Assembly (NCBI GenBank): GCA_028274465.1
Contig: CM051455.1
Location: 50,755,351 to 50,819,350, forward strand
Length of the DNA stretch: 64,000 nucleotides
Source of the DNA: Plantago ovata
Taxonomy: Eukaryota > Streptophyta > Magnoliopsida > Lamiales > Plantaginaceae
Direction: 5' to 3'
The first letter of the stretch is position 1, and every line of letters begins with the position of its first letter. Below are positions 9,163 through 20,937 of the stretch, piece after piece. The notes under the pieces were generated by a model, which ran no database searches, was not told where the DNA came from, and saw only the letters and a list, made by a program, of their open reading frames with translations. The position numbers were made by a program, and so were the translations under genes.

Positions 9163-12100
9163 ATGGCGGATCATAAGGCTACCTTGATCGACGGCAAGGC
9201 AATCGCCCAAACAATTAGATCCGAAATCGCCGCCGATGTCCGCCGCCTCTCCGAAACTCACGGCAAGGTCTATATCTACTCCTTTACTCTCTGTTTAATT
9301 TTGCATCTGACTCTTATTTATGATAATAGCACACGTTGAGTTGATTAGTTGATTCCGATACTTAAATTGAACACTCTATTTACTGCATTATACAACACTA
9401 GTTACGTTTTGTATCCGTAGAAATTGAGAAAGTGTTTGACTATCAGGTGCCAGGTCTGGCCGTGGTAATCGTGGGGAATAGGAAGGATTCTCAAAGCTAT
9501 GTGAGTATGAAACGGAAGGCCTGTGCGGAGGTTGGAATCAAGTCCTTTGATTCGGATCTTCCTGAGGATGTATCTCAGTCTGAATTGATTAGCAAAATCC
9601 ATGAGTTGAACGAAAATCCTGATGTTCATGGTTGGTTACTGTGCTTAACTTAGATCATTTTGATTGTTTCTGTTTCGTTTATGTTTGAGATTCTCGGCGT
9701 TGGATAATATTTAAGCTCATTGATGTCATATGATAGTTTATCACATTGATTTTGTGTGGCTGTAGACGGAGTTAGGCCTTTGGATTTTCAAATTCTAAGG
9801 GATGTAAGCTTTGGTACTAATGTCACAAATTGATTGGTTTCTTAACAAAACTCTTTGCTAAGGAAATCGAACGTGCTAAGAATCTGTTCTACCTAAAGAT
9901 CTTCATAATGTATATTGAAGATTGGGATTCTCTTATAACTGCTAACACATAGGATGAGAAGTAGGACGCCTTTCTTCCTGGCTGTGGCAGGAGGAGGTTT
10001 ATTGCCACTTGGATATATGGTGCAACAAGCGCCCCATGCATGAGGAGGGTATTATCTTTATGAGGCCTGGAAAAGCAATGTGTAAGGACTGTGAGGTGGA
10101 AACTCATCTTGTACCAAATGAAAATTGGTCCTTCCACATTGCGCATTTCTCTGCTAAAGCTGTCATGACTTGCGATCTCTTTCCCACTCTTCTGGCTTTG
10201 CTCACCGTTCTTAACAATTGTATGCTTTTGCCAGTGCCATGTCCTTCATATGTTTGTTTACTTGAAGTACTCTAACCGAATGGTTTTCTGATGTACACAT
10301 AGGATGAATTTCTTCTTAAAAGATATAGCCCCATGTTGTCTTTCGTTGTTACTAAGTTGATGAAGTTATCATAGATTATCTTTGTGCTACCTGATACTTC
10401 GTTTCTCCAGTGTGCTGTACAGATGTCAGAATTTCATTTCTTGGTGCTCCATATGAATACATCACCTTAAAGAATTTCACTTATGAATTGCAGGTATCTT
10501 GGTACAGCTTCCCTTGCCTAAACACATAAATGAAGAGAAAATATTGCAGGAGATATCCCTAGAGAAGGATGTCGATGGATTTCATCCCCTGAATATTGGA
10601 AAATTAGCAATGAAGGGCAGAGATCCTCTTTTTGTTCCTTGCACGCCAAAGGTAGTATACAGATATCTAAATCTACTCAAAAGACTTACATTAGCTCATT
10701 GCATAAAGGATACCCATACAATCATGATAGCTTCTGCATTTTAAATGGGCAAACCCTGTGTGCAAAGCTCTCCTAGGATATTTTTGCTTAGGCTATGGGC
10801 AGGGACGAAGCCAGTAAAACGGGTTTGAGGAGGCAAACTTTATTAATGTTTATTTAACTATATTTCTTCTGTTTTGATTTTTAAATATTGAAAAGTTAAC
10901 TTGTATTGAAGTCCATATACTAATTTCTTTTATTTTGAACGTATATTAAAACAACACACGCACACGTCTTTTATATAATAGTATCATATTAGTAGATATA
11001 CAGAGAAAGTAGAAGAATTCAATGTATTATAATAAGTGACATGAAGAATGTGTTTAAGAATTGACCAGTACATATTAATATATTCTATATAATCATACAT
11101 TTGGGCTCAACAATGAAAATGTGTGAATTTATAACACCTTGAAATAAATTTCATAATCAATATCAAAACTAATATACTATGAGTTGAGGGTTTCAACCAC
11201 AATTAGTTTATTATTTGATGAAAGTTAAGATTGTTGATGTACATATTATTGTGAACCTACATACCTGTCCAATATTGAAGAGGTAACTGAGAAATAGTAG
11301 AAGTACTTATTCAGTAATTAGTTATTATGACAATATACATGATGTTGGATAGGAAATGTAGAAATATATGATAATGGAAAACCCACAACACTAAGGTCTT
11401 AGTGGTGAATTCAAATTACGGTGTGTAAAATAAATCTAAGAGGGTGCCACAAAAAAAAAAAAAATAAATAAATAAAACAAAAAACTAGCTCGTACTGAAC
11501 TACTATAGCTCTCTCCCCAGTGGGTGTGGGGTATGTTGTTTTGCTGCCTTATATTCCATTTTTGCAAAGACTCTTCTGTGGTGTCTCTACATCAATATTT
11601 CTTTTCTTTCTTATTTATTTATTTTGTTTTGGACAGGGATGCATCGAGCTTCTAACACGAAGTGGCATTAGCATCAAGGGAAAGAATGCTGTTGTGGTGG
11701 GTCGAAGTAACATAGTTGGGTTACCGGTTTCTCTGCTGCTTCTGAAGGAAGATGCCACTGTCACTGTAGTCCACTCACGTACTAAGGAACCAGAGAGCAT
11801 CATCCGTCAAGCTGACATTATTATTGCAGCAGCCGGACAACCAATGATGGTAACCAGATTGATCTCTTAATAGCCTTTGCAATTTTCTTATTACCCAAAT
11901 ATGTGCACTTGTGATTGATCCTGTTTTGTAAAAATATAATTCCTTACTTTTTGTTTCTCCTCACCCATTCATATCCAACTTTCAGATCAAGGGAAGTTGG
12001 GTCAAACCGGGTGCTGCAGTAATTGATGTAGGAACAAATGCTGTTGATGACCCAACGAGGAAAACTGGGTATAGGCTCGTTGGAGATGTTGATTTCAATG

Positions 12101-12216
12101 AAGCATCCAAGGTGGCTGGATGGATAACTCCTGTCCCTGGTGGTGTTGGACCAATGACTGTCGCAATGCTATTAAGGAATACCGTCGATGGAGCTAAGAG
12201 AGTAATTGAGCATTAA
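9163..12216 (+). CDS. FOLD2: Bifunctional methylenetetrahydrofolate dehydrogenase/cyclohydrolase
   Basis: Interconverts 5,10-methylene-THF, 5,10-methenyl-THF and 10-formyl-THF with NADP in one-carbon metabolism. Five exons (9163-9267, 9447-9630, 10494-10651, 11637-11849, 11986-12216) join in frame to 296 residues. Family signatures are all present: Tyr53 and Lys57 of YVSMK, QLPLP (101-105) with the catalytic Gln, VDGFHP (123-128) with the catalytic Asp124, CTPKG (146-150), the nucleotide-binding GRSNIVG (171-177) and [10 protein letters not shown] (269-278). The length fits the family and there is no obvious transit peptide (start [11 protein letters not shown]), so a cytosolic FOLD2-like form is likely; the gene symbol follows the Arabidopsis name. 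The third intron (10652-11636) is long and AT-rich and may hold transposon debris. The gene converges on the GH3 gene, 654 bases apart. Confidence 0.95.
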
Positions 12217-12870
12217 AACTTTCCATTTTCCTTTCAATTGCATGCCTTTCATATAATTGTATTATGTATACCGTGTTTTAGAATATTATTTGCCGAGAGA
12301 CAAATTTTTGCACTTGATTAATTTATCTTTGCATTTGAAATCTTTGACTCAGAAGCTTGTTGCCAGCTATGTTCATCATTATGAATCTAATTTCTAACTG
12401 CTTTCGTTGTCGTAGAAGAAAACTTTTTCATTTTGCAAGGTCATATGATGAAAATCTATTGCGTATGAAACTGTGTATTTGCAACCTCTCATATGCATAC
12501 GTATACATAAGAAATTATGACTCTAGATGTATTTATGATTCATAGACCCAGGTTGAGTTCAGACTTCTCTATTTCACTAGTTCCTATTTGCTGGGGACTT
12601 GTGTTAGTTTATAGTCTTTCTTATGGATTAATTGCTCTTGAATTGCATTATGGCCCAAAAGAAAAAGATATGCTTTAGAAAGTGGATTCTTGAAAATTCA
12701 AAATTGTTATTGCTAGTGAGGCATCTGAGCCGCAACTATTACAAGATCATAATTCCATGGTTATATGTTTTGAACTTTTGATGACAGGACTCAGGTAAGA
12801 GTCGGTAATTAGCTCAATCAAAGACTAGACTCATAAAAAAGACAATTAGATTTATTCCGTCAACTGCTTT

Positions 12871-15800
12871 TCAAGCATTCCAGGCAGGATCCCTGGGACT
12901 AAAGTAACTCCCGCTTACATTAGCATTAAGCAGTTTCAATGCAGATTTTGACTTCACACACCTAGGAGTTTTGTATTGATTGATCGATGCACCCCCTTGA
13001 GAAATAAACAGATCCATCAGCTTTTCGAATGTTCCGGCTTTCACCACTCGTATCTCCAGTGGGCCCACTGACTTGTCATTTGTCCTGCATCTGCGGTAAG
13101 TGTAATCCAGTTCCTCCTCCACTGCAATGCAGCACTCTTCCAGCACCTCTGTAGAGACTGGCTGTGTGCGGGCTTGGATTGTGTCTTTGATCTCCCAGAA
13201 GATGACATAGTGGCCAGGGACGGACGATGTGTCAGCATAGCTCGTGTACTCCACTAGGAGTGTGTGGCGAGGTTCTAGAAGTGTACTAACAGCACTGGTG
13301 ATGCTACGATGAAGGTCTTCTTCGTTGGTCTTGTCATTGTCGATACTCAAGACAACGTTGCGTCGGCATATGAACCGAAACTGTGGTGTTCTGTTGTGGA
13401 ATCCGGTGACTTGAAGTACATCGCCAACTCTGTAGCGGTATAGTCCTGTCAGACAATCAAATGGACAAGGGATCAGGTAACCCCAGAGTGAATTACTAAT
13501 TCTATACATACTATTTAAAGTACCTTGTGTTTCTAGGAAGTTCATCTTATACATTATCCATCTGATTCAAGTTTTAGTTGCCACCATACGAAAGTAAATA
13601 TCCATGATTAAAAAATAAAATAAAATAAAAAGAGAGAAAAAGAAGAGACCCGAAGTAAATAGGTCCCAAGCTTTTATGTCTACTCACAAGTTATGTAGAA
13701 CTTATTGTTTTGAATATGAGAAAGAACTGGAAAAGAGATGAGCTATTCAAAAGTTTTCCTTGTCACATTGAGCACTAGTGTGTGCCATGTTGATGAATTG
13801 AAGTCATAATTACTAACTGAACACATGCACACTCCATGATTATGTTTCTAATACTAATACTTGCTCTCTGTACGCTGAGTATAAACTGTATATTCAAAGC
13901 TAATTGTTGTCATTGCCCTTGACATTTCCTCCTAACTTTCAAATCAATGGCTTTTACTTTACATGTATAAGGTTTGAATTTCTTATCAACATATGGAAAT
14001 ATGCATGACAGAATATGTTAAAGAGTTATTGTATTTCATCTCTCGTTTCTTTCACTGTTGCATTGCATATCTCCTGTTTCATGCATCATAACATGCATTT
14101 ATAATGTAGTATTACTTATCAATGTCAGTTTTCATGGTAATCTGATACTGGTGTTAGTTGTATAACAGCATTACACATGATGTAAACCTTTCTGTACACA
14201 CCGATAAATATCAGTAAATATGTTAGTTAGATGTGATTGCAAAGTTTGAACTGATATTTGAAGGGGAGAAAAAAACTCTACGTCCAAGCTAGTTGGTCTG
14301 AAGCAGGGAAGATGAACTTACCAGAGAATGTAGTGACAACAAGTTCGTAGTAATCACCCTGCTTAACATGCACAAGGTCCACCAAATCGTTTTGAGGCAC
14401 TTCATCCTCATCTTCCTCATCAAAATCCATCAAGAACCTCCCATTTTCTCCCAAACTTATAAACTCAAAGTAGCCCATGTTGGGCAACAGCGTGAATGAT
14501 ACCTCAGATGGATCACACAGGGGCTTCAAATTCACACCAAAATAACACTCCGATGATGCGTACATTGGACAAACCAAAGGCAACTTCCCATCGCTGTAAT
14601 GCTTCAGTGCCGGCACATACTGCGACATTGAGCCTGTTACCACCGCCTCGATATACTTGGCGTTCGGCCATAACCTACATATTATTCCCTTCCACGACTT
14701 TCCTTTGCCACAAATATTCTCGATCTCGTCAGCCAGCTTAGGGTTGGGTAGATCAAGAAGATCCGACATAGCAAACCTGCAACCCGGGTCGGTAATGTCT
14801 CCATTGAGTCTCCCTGTCCGAATATCACTGCATAAATCAAGCCAATGACACTCGAGGAAGGAAATGGCACGGAGTAGTGCAGAGGCGAAGACGGCACCAA
14901 GGCGGAGGACTTGGTGCCGGTGGACAAGTCCTGCAATAAGTTGGCAGTACATGCTTTGATGGCCATCGTAACAGAGAATGGTCGCGTCAGGACTGGTGAA
15001 ATTGTTGAAGGTATCATGGGGACGGTGCTTGAATTGGCTGCTTTTGTAATAGCTTGTGAGCACAGTGCGAGCTGGTATTCCACATGGAGTTGACATCTCG
15101 GACTTCACAAAGTACAGGTACATGGCCTTACCTTTGTCTAGACCAGGGACATACCTGGAAAATATATCTATACTTAAACAGCAATCCTATGATTAACTAT
15201 AATCTGATTCTTTCTATTTGTATAATTGCATCATGCATGTGCTCTAGCGTTCTAGATCCAAGAAGATAATTTAAATTAAAAAGAGAACAGAGAGAGAGAA
15301 GAAAACATGATACTAGCTGCACTGTTCATTGAGTGAACGTTTCCAGTGAGATTATTTAAGAATATAACATGGTTCATGGTTCTTACAAAGGTGTCTTTAT
15401 GTGTGGCAGTGTTACAGAAGCTCATAGCAAGCATGTTAGTTGAACTTCAGCTTAAGATTGATTAGCCAGTTACATATCCTTCTCAAGATTTAGCATTTCA
15501 TATAATCTATGGACAACGGAAGTAGTTTTTACTACTGCTTTGGTCATGTGAACAAGCTAATTGTAAATGCCAATTTGTTAAGTGATAAAACACAGAAGGT
15601 TATAAAAGCATGCGATCTTAACTGGTTAACTATAGGCATGATGAGATTGTACAGGAAGGTACGTCGATCAATGTCCTCAGCAATAGATGGCACTAGCTTT
15701 GGCTCACCAGCTGATGTTCCTGAGCTGCAGAATAAATTTAAGGAAAAAGCTTAGTTTCTATATCTGGAAAATAGAGGTTTTCATGCACCTAAAGTATGCA

Positions 15801-16196
15801 TGCAAAGAATCTAAGTCAGTTTTTTGGTAAATCTCACACGTGAGCCTTTATTGCCAATTTTGGGAAGTATAGTTCCAAGCTCAATCATGAATAATAAACA
15901 TACCTGCATAGCATCTCTGTGATGGGTTGGCCAGTAATGAGACTGGAGTTTTCACCATTAGCAATTCTCACAATGTAAGGACGAATATCCTTATACGTTA
16001 TAACAGGCACACATTTCTTGAAGTGGGATACACTTTTTGTGGATTTACCCATGTGCTTCTTCAAGTACTCAGTTTCACAATTTTGTGCCAGGATTTTCCT
16101 CAGAAGATCTTCCTGAACTTCATCAGGTTTTTTTGTTTGTCGTTCTAGCTCCTTAAGTGCTTCCTCACCTTTGTACTCTAGTTTCTTTCCGTCCAT
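12871..16196 (-). CDS. GH3 acyl-acid amido synthetase, GH3.17-like
   Basis: GH3 enzymes adenylate a plant hormone acid (auxin in this subgroup) and join it to an amino acid. Four exons read on the minus strand: 15904-16196, 15623-15724, 14322-15154 and 12871-13445, joining in frame to 600 residues, normal for the family. Motif [11 protein letters not shown], is at residues 98-107, spanning the first splice junction. Further family blocks are [14 protein letters not shown] with [10 protein letters not shown] (ATP binding), GLYRYRVGD at the start of the last exon, and [14 protein letters not shown] with [16 protein letters not shown]. These blocks point to group II (IAA-amido synthetases) and most resemble GH3.17, the glutamate-conjugating form; the substrate is inferred. 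Start is the first Met ([10 protein letters not shown]). One intron donor, GTTAAG at 15622, is weak. No defect is seen. Confidence 0.93.
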
Positions 16197-19100
16197 GTAA
16201 TTTGATGGTAAAAACTTAGATGTAGAAAGGAAAAATCTAGGATAAGGTTATATCAGATATGCTTGATATATTTTTTTCCTTGTTTGAATAGTTTGGGGGT
16301 CTGATGGTCTATATTTATAAGGAGCTATATCATGTGTGGCATAAAAATGTGATTTTTACAGCGGTAATTCTTTTGTTGACGATGTGATAAATAAAGCCCT
16401 TGGTCATACATTGTTATTACTACTGATTGCATCCTGATTCCTCCACTCACCAGACCACCCAAGGTGGTGCTTACATGAGAGGATCTTTGGTGTGGCGATA
16501 CGTTCCTGATTTGCATCAAGGCTATTTTTTTTAAAAATATTCTAAGGCACTAAAGAGAAATTACTTTGAGAATCAGCACTTGTGCCAAAACCAATTAGTG
16601 TCAGTGTTTTTGCATGTTCCATTATTGTCACCATTATCAATGGTGGAGTTCATTCTTAGCCCAAATTCACTTGGGGATGAAAGGAAGTTCCATCATTTAG
16701 TTTCCATAAATATCTTTGATCAGAAGCAGACTCTGAAAGAACTTGAAAGTTCTGTCATGAATTAGCATGACCAACAATTTGAAGTATTCTTACTCCTGTG
16801 ATTTTCCCCTGCACTATATGCAAATATGCAGTGAAAGGTATTTTGAAAAACTTGATTTACCTATTCTTACAGTTTTTGCACCATTTTCACTATTTGTGAT
16901 GAATGCAGACAAGCATCTGATCCTTTTTTACTGGGTTACAGTAGTATAAGTTTTCATATACACCAGGATGTGACTTGTATGGGTTGTATGCCGCTTGTCT
17001 ATACTTTATGAGAATCCAGATAATTTCTTCCAGTAACTATCTGTTCACTGGCTAGCTTTCAAATGAAAATATACATTTTTTTTTCAAAAAGTGAATGGTG
17101 ATTGAAATGTGAAAGTTGAGGATTGACATTGTATTGTGCATTTTACTTTGTATTATTACCTTGGAAACTTTACCTGCAGGCCATATGAAGGAATCACAAG
17201 TTCTAACAATTATGGTATTGCATTTTAGAGCAACATGTATGTAAGAAGGTAAATCCATCTTAATCATTTAAGCAGTTTTTGTTTCAGTTTCTGCTCGATT
17301 TTATTTCAAGTTCTTTGCTTCTTGTATTTACCTGTCAGGTTTCACCATGCATGGTCTTATACCGTAGTTTTTTTTATCGCAATTGTTCTTGCTAATTGTT
17401 ATGCATTTCAAAGCTAATATTATTCTCTAGTCTTTTGGCTAGGCAAGCCACTAATCTTAAACTAATGGAGTACATTAGTCCGAGTAATTCTATGCTCATT
17501 TTATTCTCATACATCCTTTTGATATCAGCAACATATGCATATTATGAGCATGCTAGAGAAAAAGAAAAGTGGATTTACAATCTGTTTGATGTTGGTATCA
17601 GTTCTACATCTCTTTCTTTATGTGAAAATGGATTGTGTGACTGACGTGTAATGCATGAAATGGAACCCCAATCCTTTTCTCTGATAGCAACCTCTGTGGC
17701 TATGGCCAACCAACTTTCACCAAAAGGATAATTTTGAAAGGTCCAAGTTGCCTAAGCATCGAAAGTACAGTTGAAAGCACTTTCTTTTTGTCCTATCCGT
17801 GTACATCTTTTACTTTGTTCTTTCCCTTTCATGTTAATGAAATTTGATTTGGCTGTAAAGAATAAGGTATTAGCCTTTTCAAGTGATTATCAGTTAGGTT
17901 AACATAGGTGCTTTACGCATGTTTCTAGTTCGATATTAACATTTAACAGATCATGATCGTTGATTTTATGATTGTCCTCTATGCAGGATAATAATGTTTT
18001 GACAAAGATATCAGATGTCCCAGAAATTAGACGCACTGAGTCAACCTGACCATTGTGGAACTTCGTGGTGATATGGTAGGTTCTTTATTCAATGATATCC
18101 AAGAATTGGTCCCAGGAAGCGAGGTCTCTTAACACTAGCCCAGGACAAGTTACAGGATCAAGGTACATGTCTACTGTCCAAATTGGGATTTCGCCTTCCA
18201 AATAAGCATGTTATAAAAGCCGCTTTATGCATTAGCTCATGGTTGTCTAGAAATGGTATTTCCTGTTTTTCTTAAGCATGGCATAGAGTTGCTTTAATAC
18301 ACATGTGCTGAATTGGGTAAAAGCTTATTGGAAGAAGAAATTGATGGTAATGTAATCCAACATGAAAGTAGAAACATATCACAACAATAAGAAAAAGGGA
18401 ATCATATTCATCGTACACATAATAATGACATATGCAAGCAACCCCATGAGGCTGGTGCTCGCCGCATCTGCTTCATATCTTTCCTGTTGTCCGTAGGTAG
18501 TGACCGACACGTTTGTATTGGGTTTTCCCTTTAGATATTTCTAGACAAGCAACATTTTTGCTAGTGCTATGACGATACCAATTTTCTTGCTTCTGCTAGA
18601 CCATTGTTGTTAAGGTTTCCCATCTCTACTTTTTGATAATGCGCGTACAACGGAGAAAAATCATGTTTTGTTTTCCATGTCTAGTCTAGTGATGTGAGCA
18701 GATTCGCGTGCCTTGGGTTAAATCATGCTGTCCTCCATTATTTGCATGTTGCATAGATGATTCAGATGTATGTGTCCCACGATAGTTGTTGTCCTGTTGC
18801 GTACACCTTGTCTGATCTGATGGAAGTAGTAGTAGTATTAACTTTTGATCACGGTTCTCTACTTGTTCAAGCTTTAATTCATCACCTTATCCATGAATCC
18901 TTAGGAATTAATGCATTTAGTTTGTACTCTCTACTAATTTATATCGTAAGATAAAATATGATTAACCAACATATTTGGAAAGATATACTATGATATATGC
19001 ATGTCCTTTCAATTGAGAAACACTTGAGATTTAGGTAATCCTACTCCTGTCATAGAGGTGTCTCTACCTATATGAATTCTCAAGATCTTGTTTGAAATTT

Positions 19101-20878
19101 AAACCAAAGCAAATCTCCTATGCTTAACAAGCATCAATCAATTAGACATGACTTCTCAAATACATGCTGCGAACTTGTGAAGTTTCGCGAAAACTTCGGG
19201 ACTTGAGTAAAATTGCAACTAGCTTAAATTGTACTCCGTCCATCGTTGAGAACAGTAATCCGAAAAAGAAAGCGGATAGTTTTATGGGACATTTGGAAAG
19301 GGAATGGGAGTATTTTGTAAAAGAAATTAATTGATAAGACATGTTGCACTATCGCAAGTTGCAACACTTAACCCTTTTGCTCTTATGATCTTCATACGCA
19401 ATGTGATTGTAATTTGGAGATGCTTATATATCAGACGATTTATAACCATCAGGCCCCGAAGACTGTTTGTGCTTTGTACTTGCTTATATAGTCTTGGAAA
19501 GTTTTCATTCACTACTGGCTTGGTTGGAGAGGAAGTGTTATGCAAAACCATTGAAGATGCTTTCTTTTCATATCGATTTAACAATAACTGAACAATAATG
19601 ACTTCAAAAAATGGAAGCACTTGAAGCTATGTTGTCCTTATGCGACCTTTCATTACTCTCTCTATATATATATGACTTCAGGGGCGGGGCGGAACCAAGG
19701 GGTGCTGGCCGGGACCTTCCAAAAAAAAAGAAAAATGTTTGTTTTTAGGAAGAATTTATGATTTTTCAAAATTTTTAAAGGTAATTTTTATAATTTTTCA
19801 ACTTTTGCAACCCCTCCCCGTCGAACTTTGAAAAAAAATGATGTATATGTAAGTTCACCTCCCCTAGCTATAATTCTTGGTTCAACTCCTGTATGATTTA
19901 GAATAAAACCCGAACGTTGTAGAGTCGCTTGCTCGAGTTTGAGGTTCACTTGACGGTACATATATAATCATATTTTCTATGTATAAAAATATAATTTTCC
20001 AATAAAACTGACTTAATTGAAAATCACCCCGTCTATCGGATCAAACCGGATTGACCCGGTCAGTTCATTATATGCATAGAGTTTTAACAATTCGAGATGA
20101 TTCAGGTCTGTTTTACTTTGTTTTCTTGTGAAGTCTACTTTGGCAAACCATGATATTTTTTTTTACAACCAAATATAATATTCTTTTCTTCTTCAGATTG
20201 AATAGCAACTCCTGGATTGATAAACAAAACCATTAAACATTTATTTCTCGCCGACATCCATTACATGCCCTAAAAGTCACAAATAAAATAAAATGATTCT
20301 TTTCTATGAGTAGGGCTCACAATATTTGATTACGGTGATTACACAATTTATTTTGTGCTACAATATGTTGTAATGACCAACAATTTATTCTATGCTACAA
20401 TATGTTGTAAGACTAATAATATTTTATGTGTTGTACGAGTAGCATATAAATCGTCCGTTACATGTGTAATATATAACACATTAAAACATTCAGTGTGATA
20501 ATACCCATAACCTAACGAAACATTAACATTCAGCTACATCTGCTACATACTTGGGGTGAAACCCACATTGTAAAATTTAAACGTGTTAGAATTTAGAAAA
20601 GAAAAGGCAAGTCACGGGAGGGAAAGAAAGCCACACACAACGACACAATGATGTCTAATCTAAGGTATGGTATGGCCTAAATGGGCTGTACTTGTAACCT
20701 TGTAGGTTTTGCGTAGACTTTTACTCCCACGCAATTTACAAAACATATTGATGTTATATGCATGTTAAGAACAGTACAAGGGTGCTATTTGCAATATAGC
20801 CATTTTCCGGGAAAAAACAGAAAAATGGAAAATGAAACGGCAACCGTTACATTTCGGATAAAAAGCTTTGGTCCATGA
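16197..20878. other. Long intergenic region, GH3 promoter and LPA1 upstream
   Basis: About 4.7 kb without a supported gene. Reading frames here are short, lack family similarity and overlap on opposite strands. A MITE lies at 19234-19310 and weak transposon-like debris near 19680-19870. The GH3 start (16196) and the LPA1 start (20879) face away from each other, so both promoters lie here. Confidence 0.6.
19234..19310. mobile_element. Very short Stowaway-like MITE relic
   Basis: A 77-bp piece starting CTCCGTCCATCG and ending GGGAATGGGAG, flanked by TA on each side (19232-19233 and 19311-19312). The termini match the Stowaway pattern; the inside is much shorter than usual. Confidence 0.55.
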
Positions 20879-20937
20879 ATGGCAGCGCCACTGTTTGCAC
20901 CACCGCGCCACCACCTCTCCGACCAATTGCCGTCTAG
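20875..20937 (+). promoter_or_regulatory. Upstream ORF overlapping the LPA1 start
   Basis: An ATG at 20875 opens a 20-codon frame ending in TAG at 20935-20937, overlapping the main start at 20879 in another frame. It may lower translation by forcing leaky scanning, if the leader begins upstream of it. Confidence 0.5.

Noticed and set aside
14496..15093. Plus-strand frames in the GH3 region
   Set aside because: Antisense shadows of GH3 exon 3.
17396..17644. 82-codon frame with a hydrophobic middle
   Set aside because: No recognisable domain, no supporting signals and typical AT-rich composition.
17987..18050. Possible terminal exon after a TATGCAG acceptor (DNNVLTKISDVPEIRRTEST then stop)
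   Set aside because: No matching upstream exon or family similarity could be found; an isolated splice-like site is not enough.
19327..19620. Overlapping frames of 86 and 97 codons on opposite strands
   Set aside because: Mutually overlapping, with no domain and no conserved composition.
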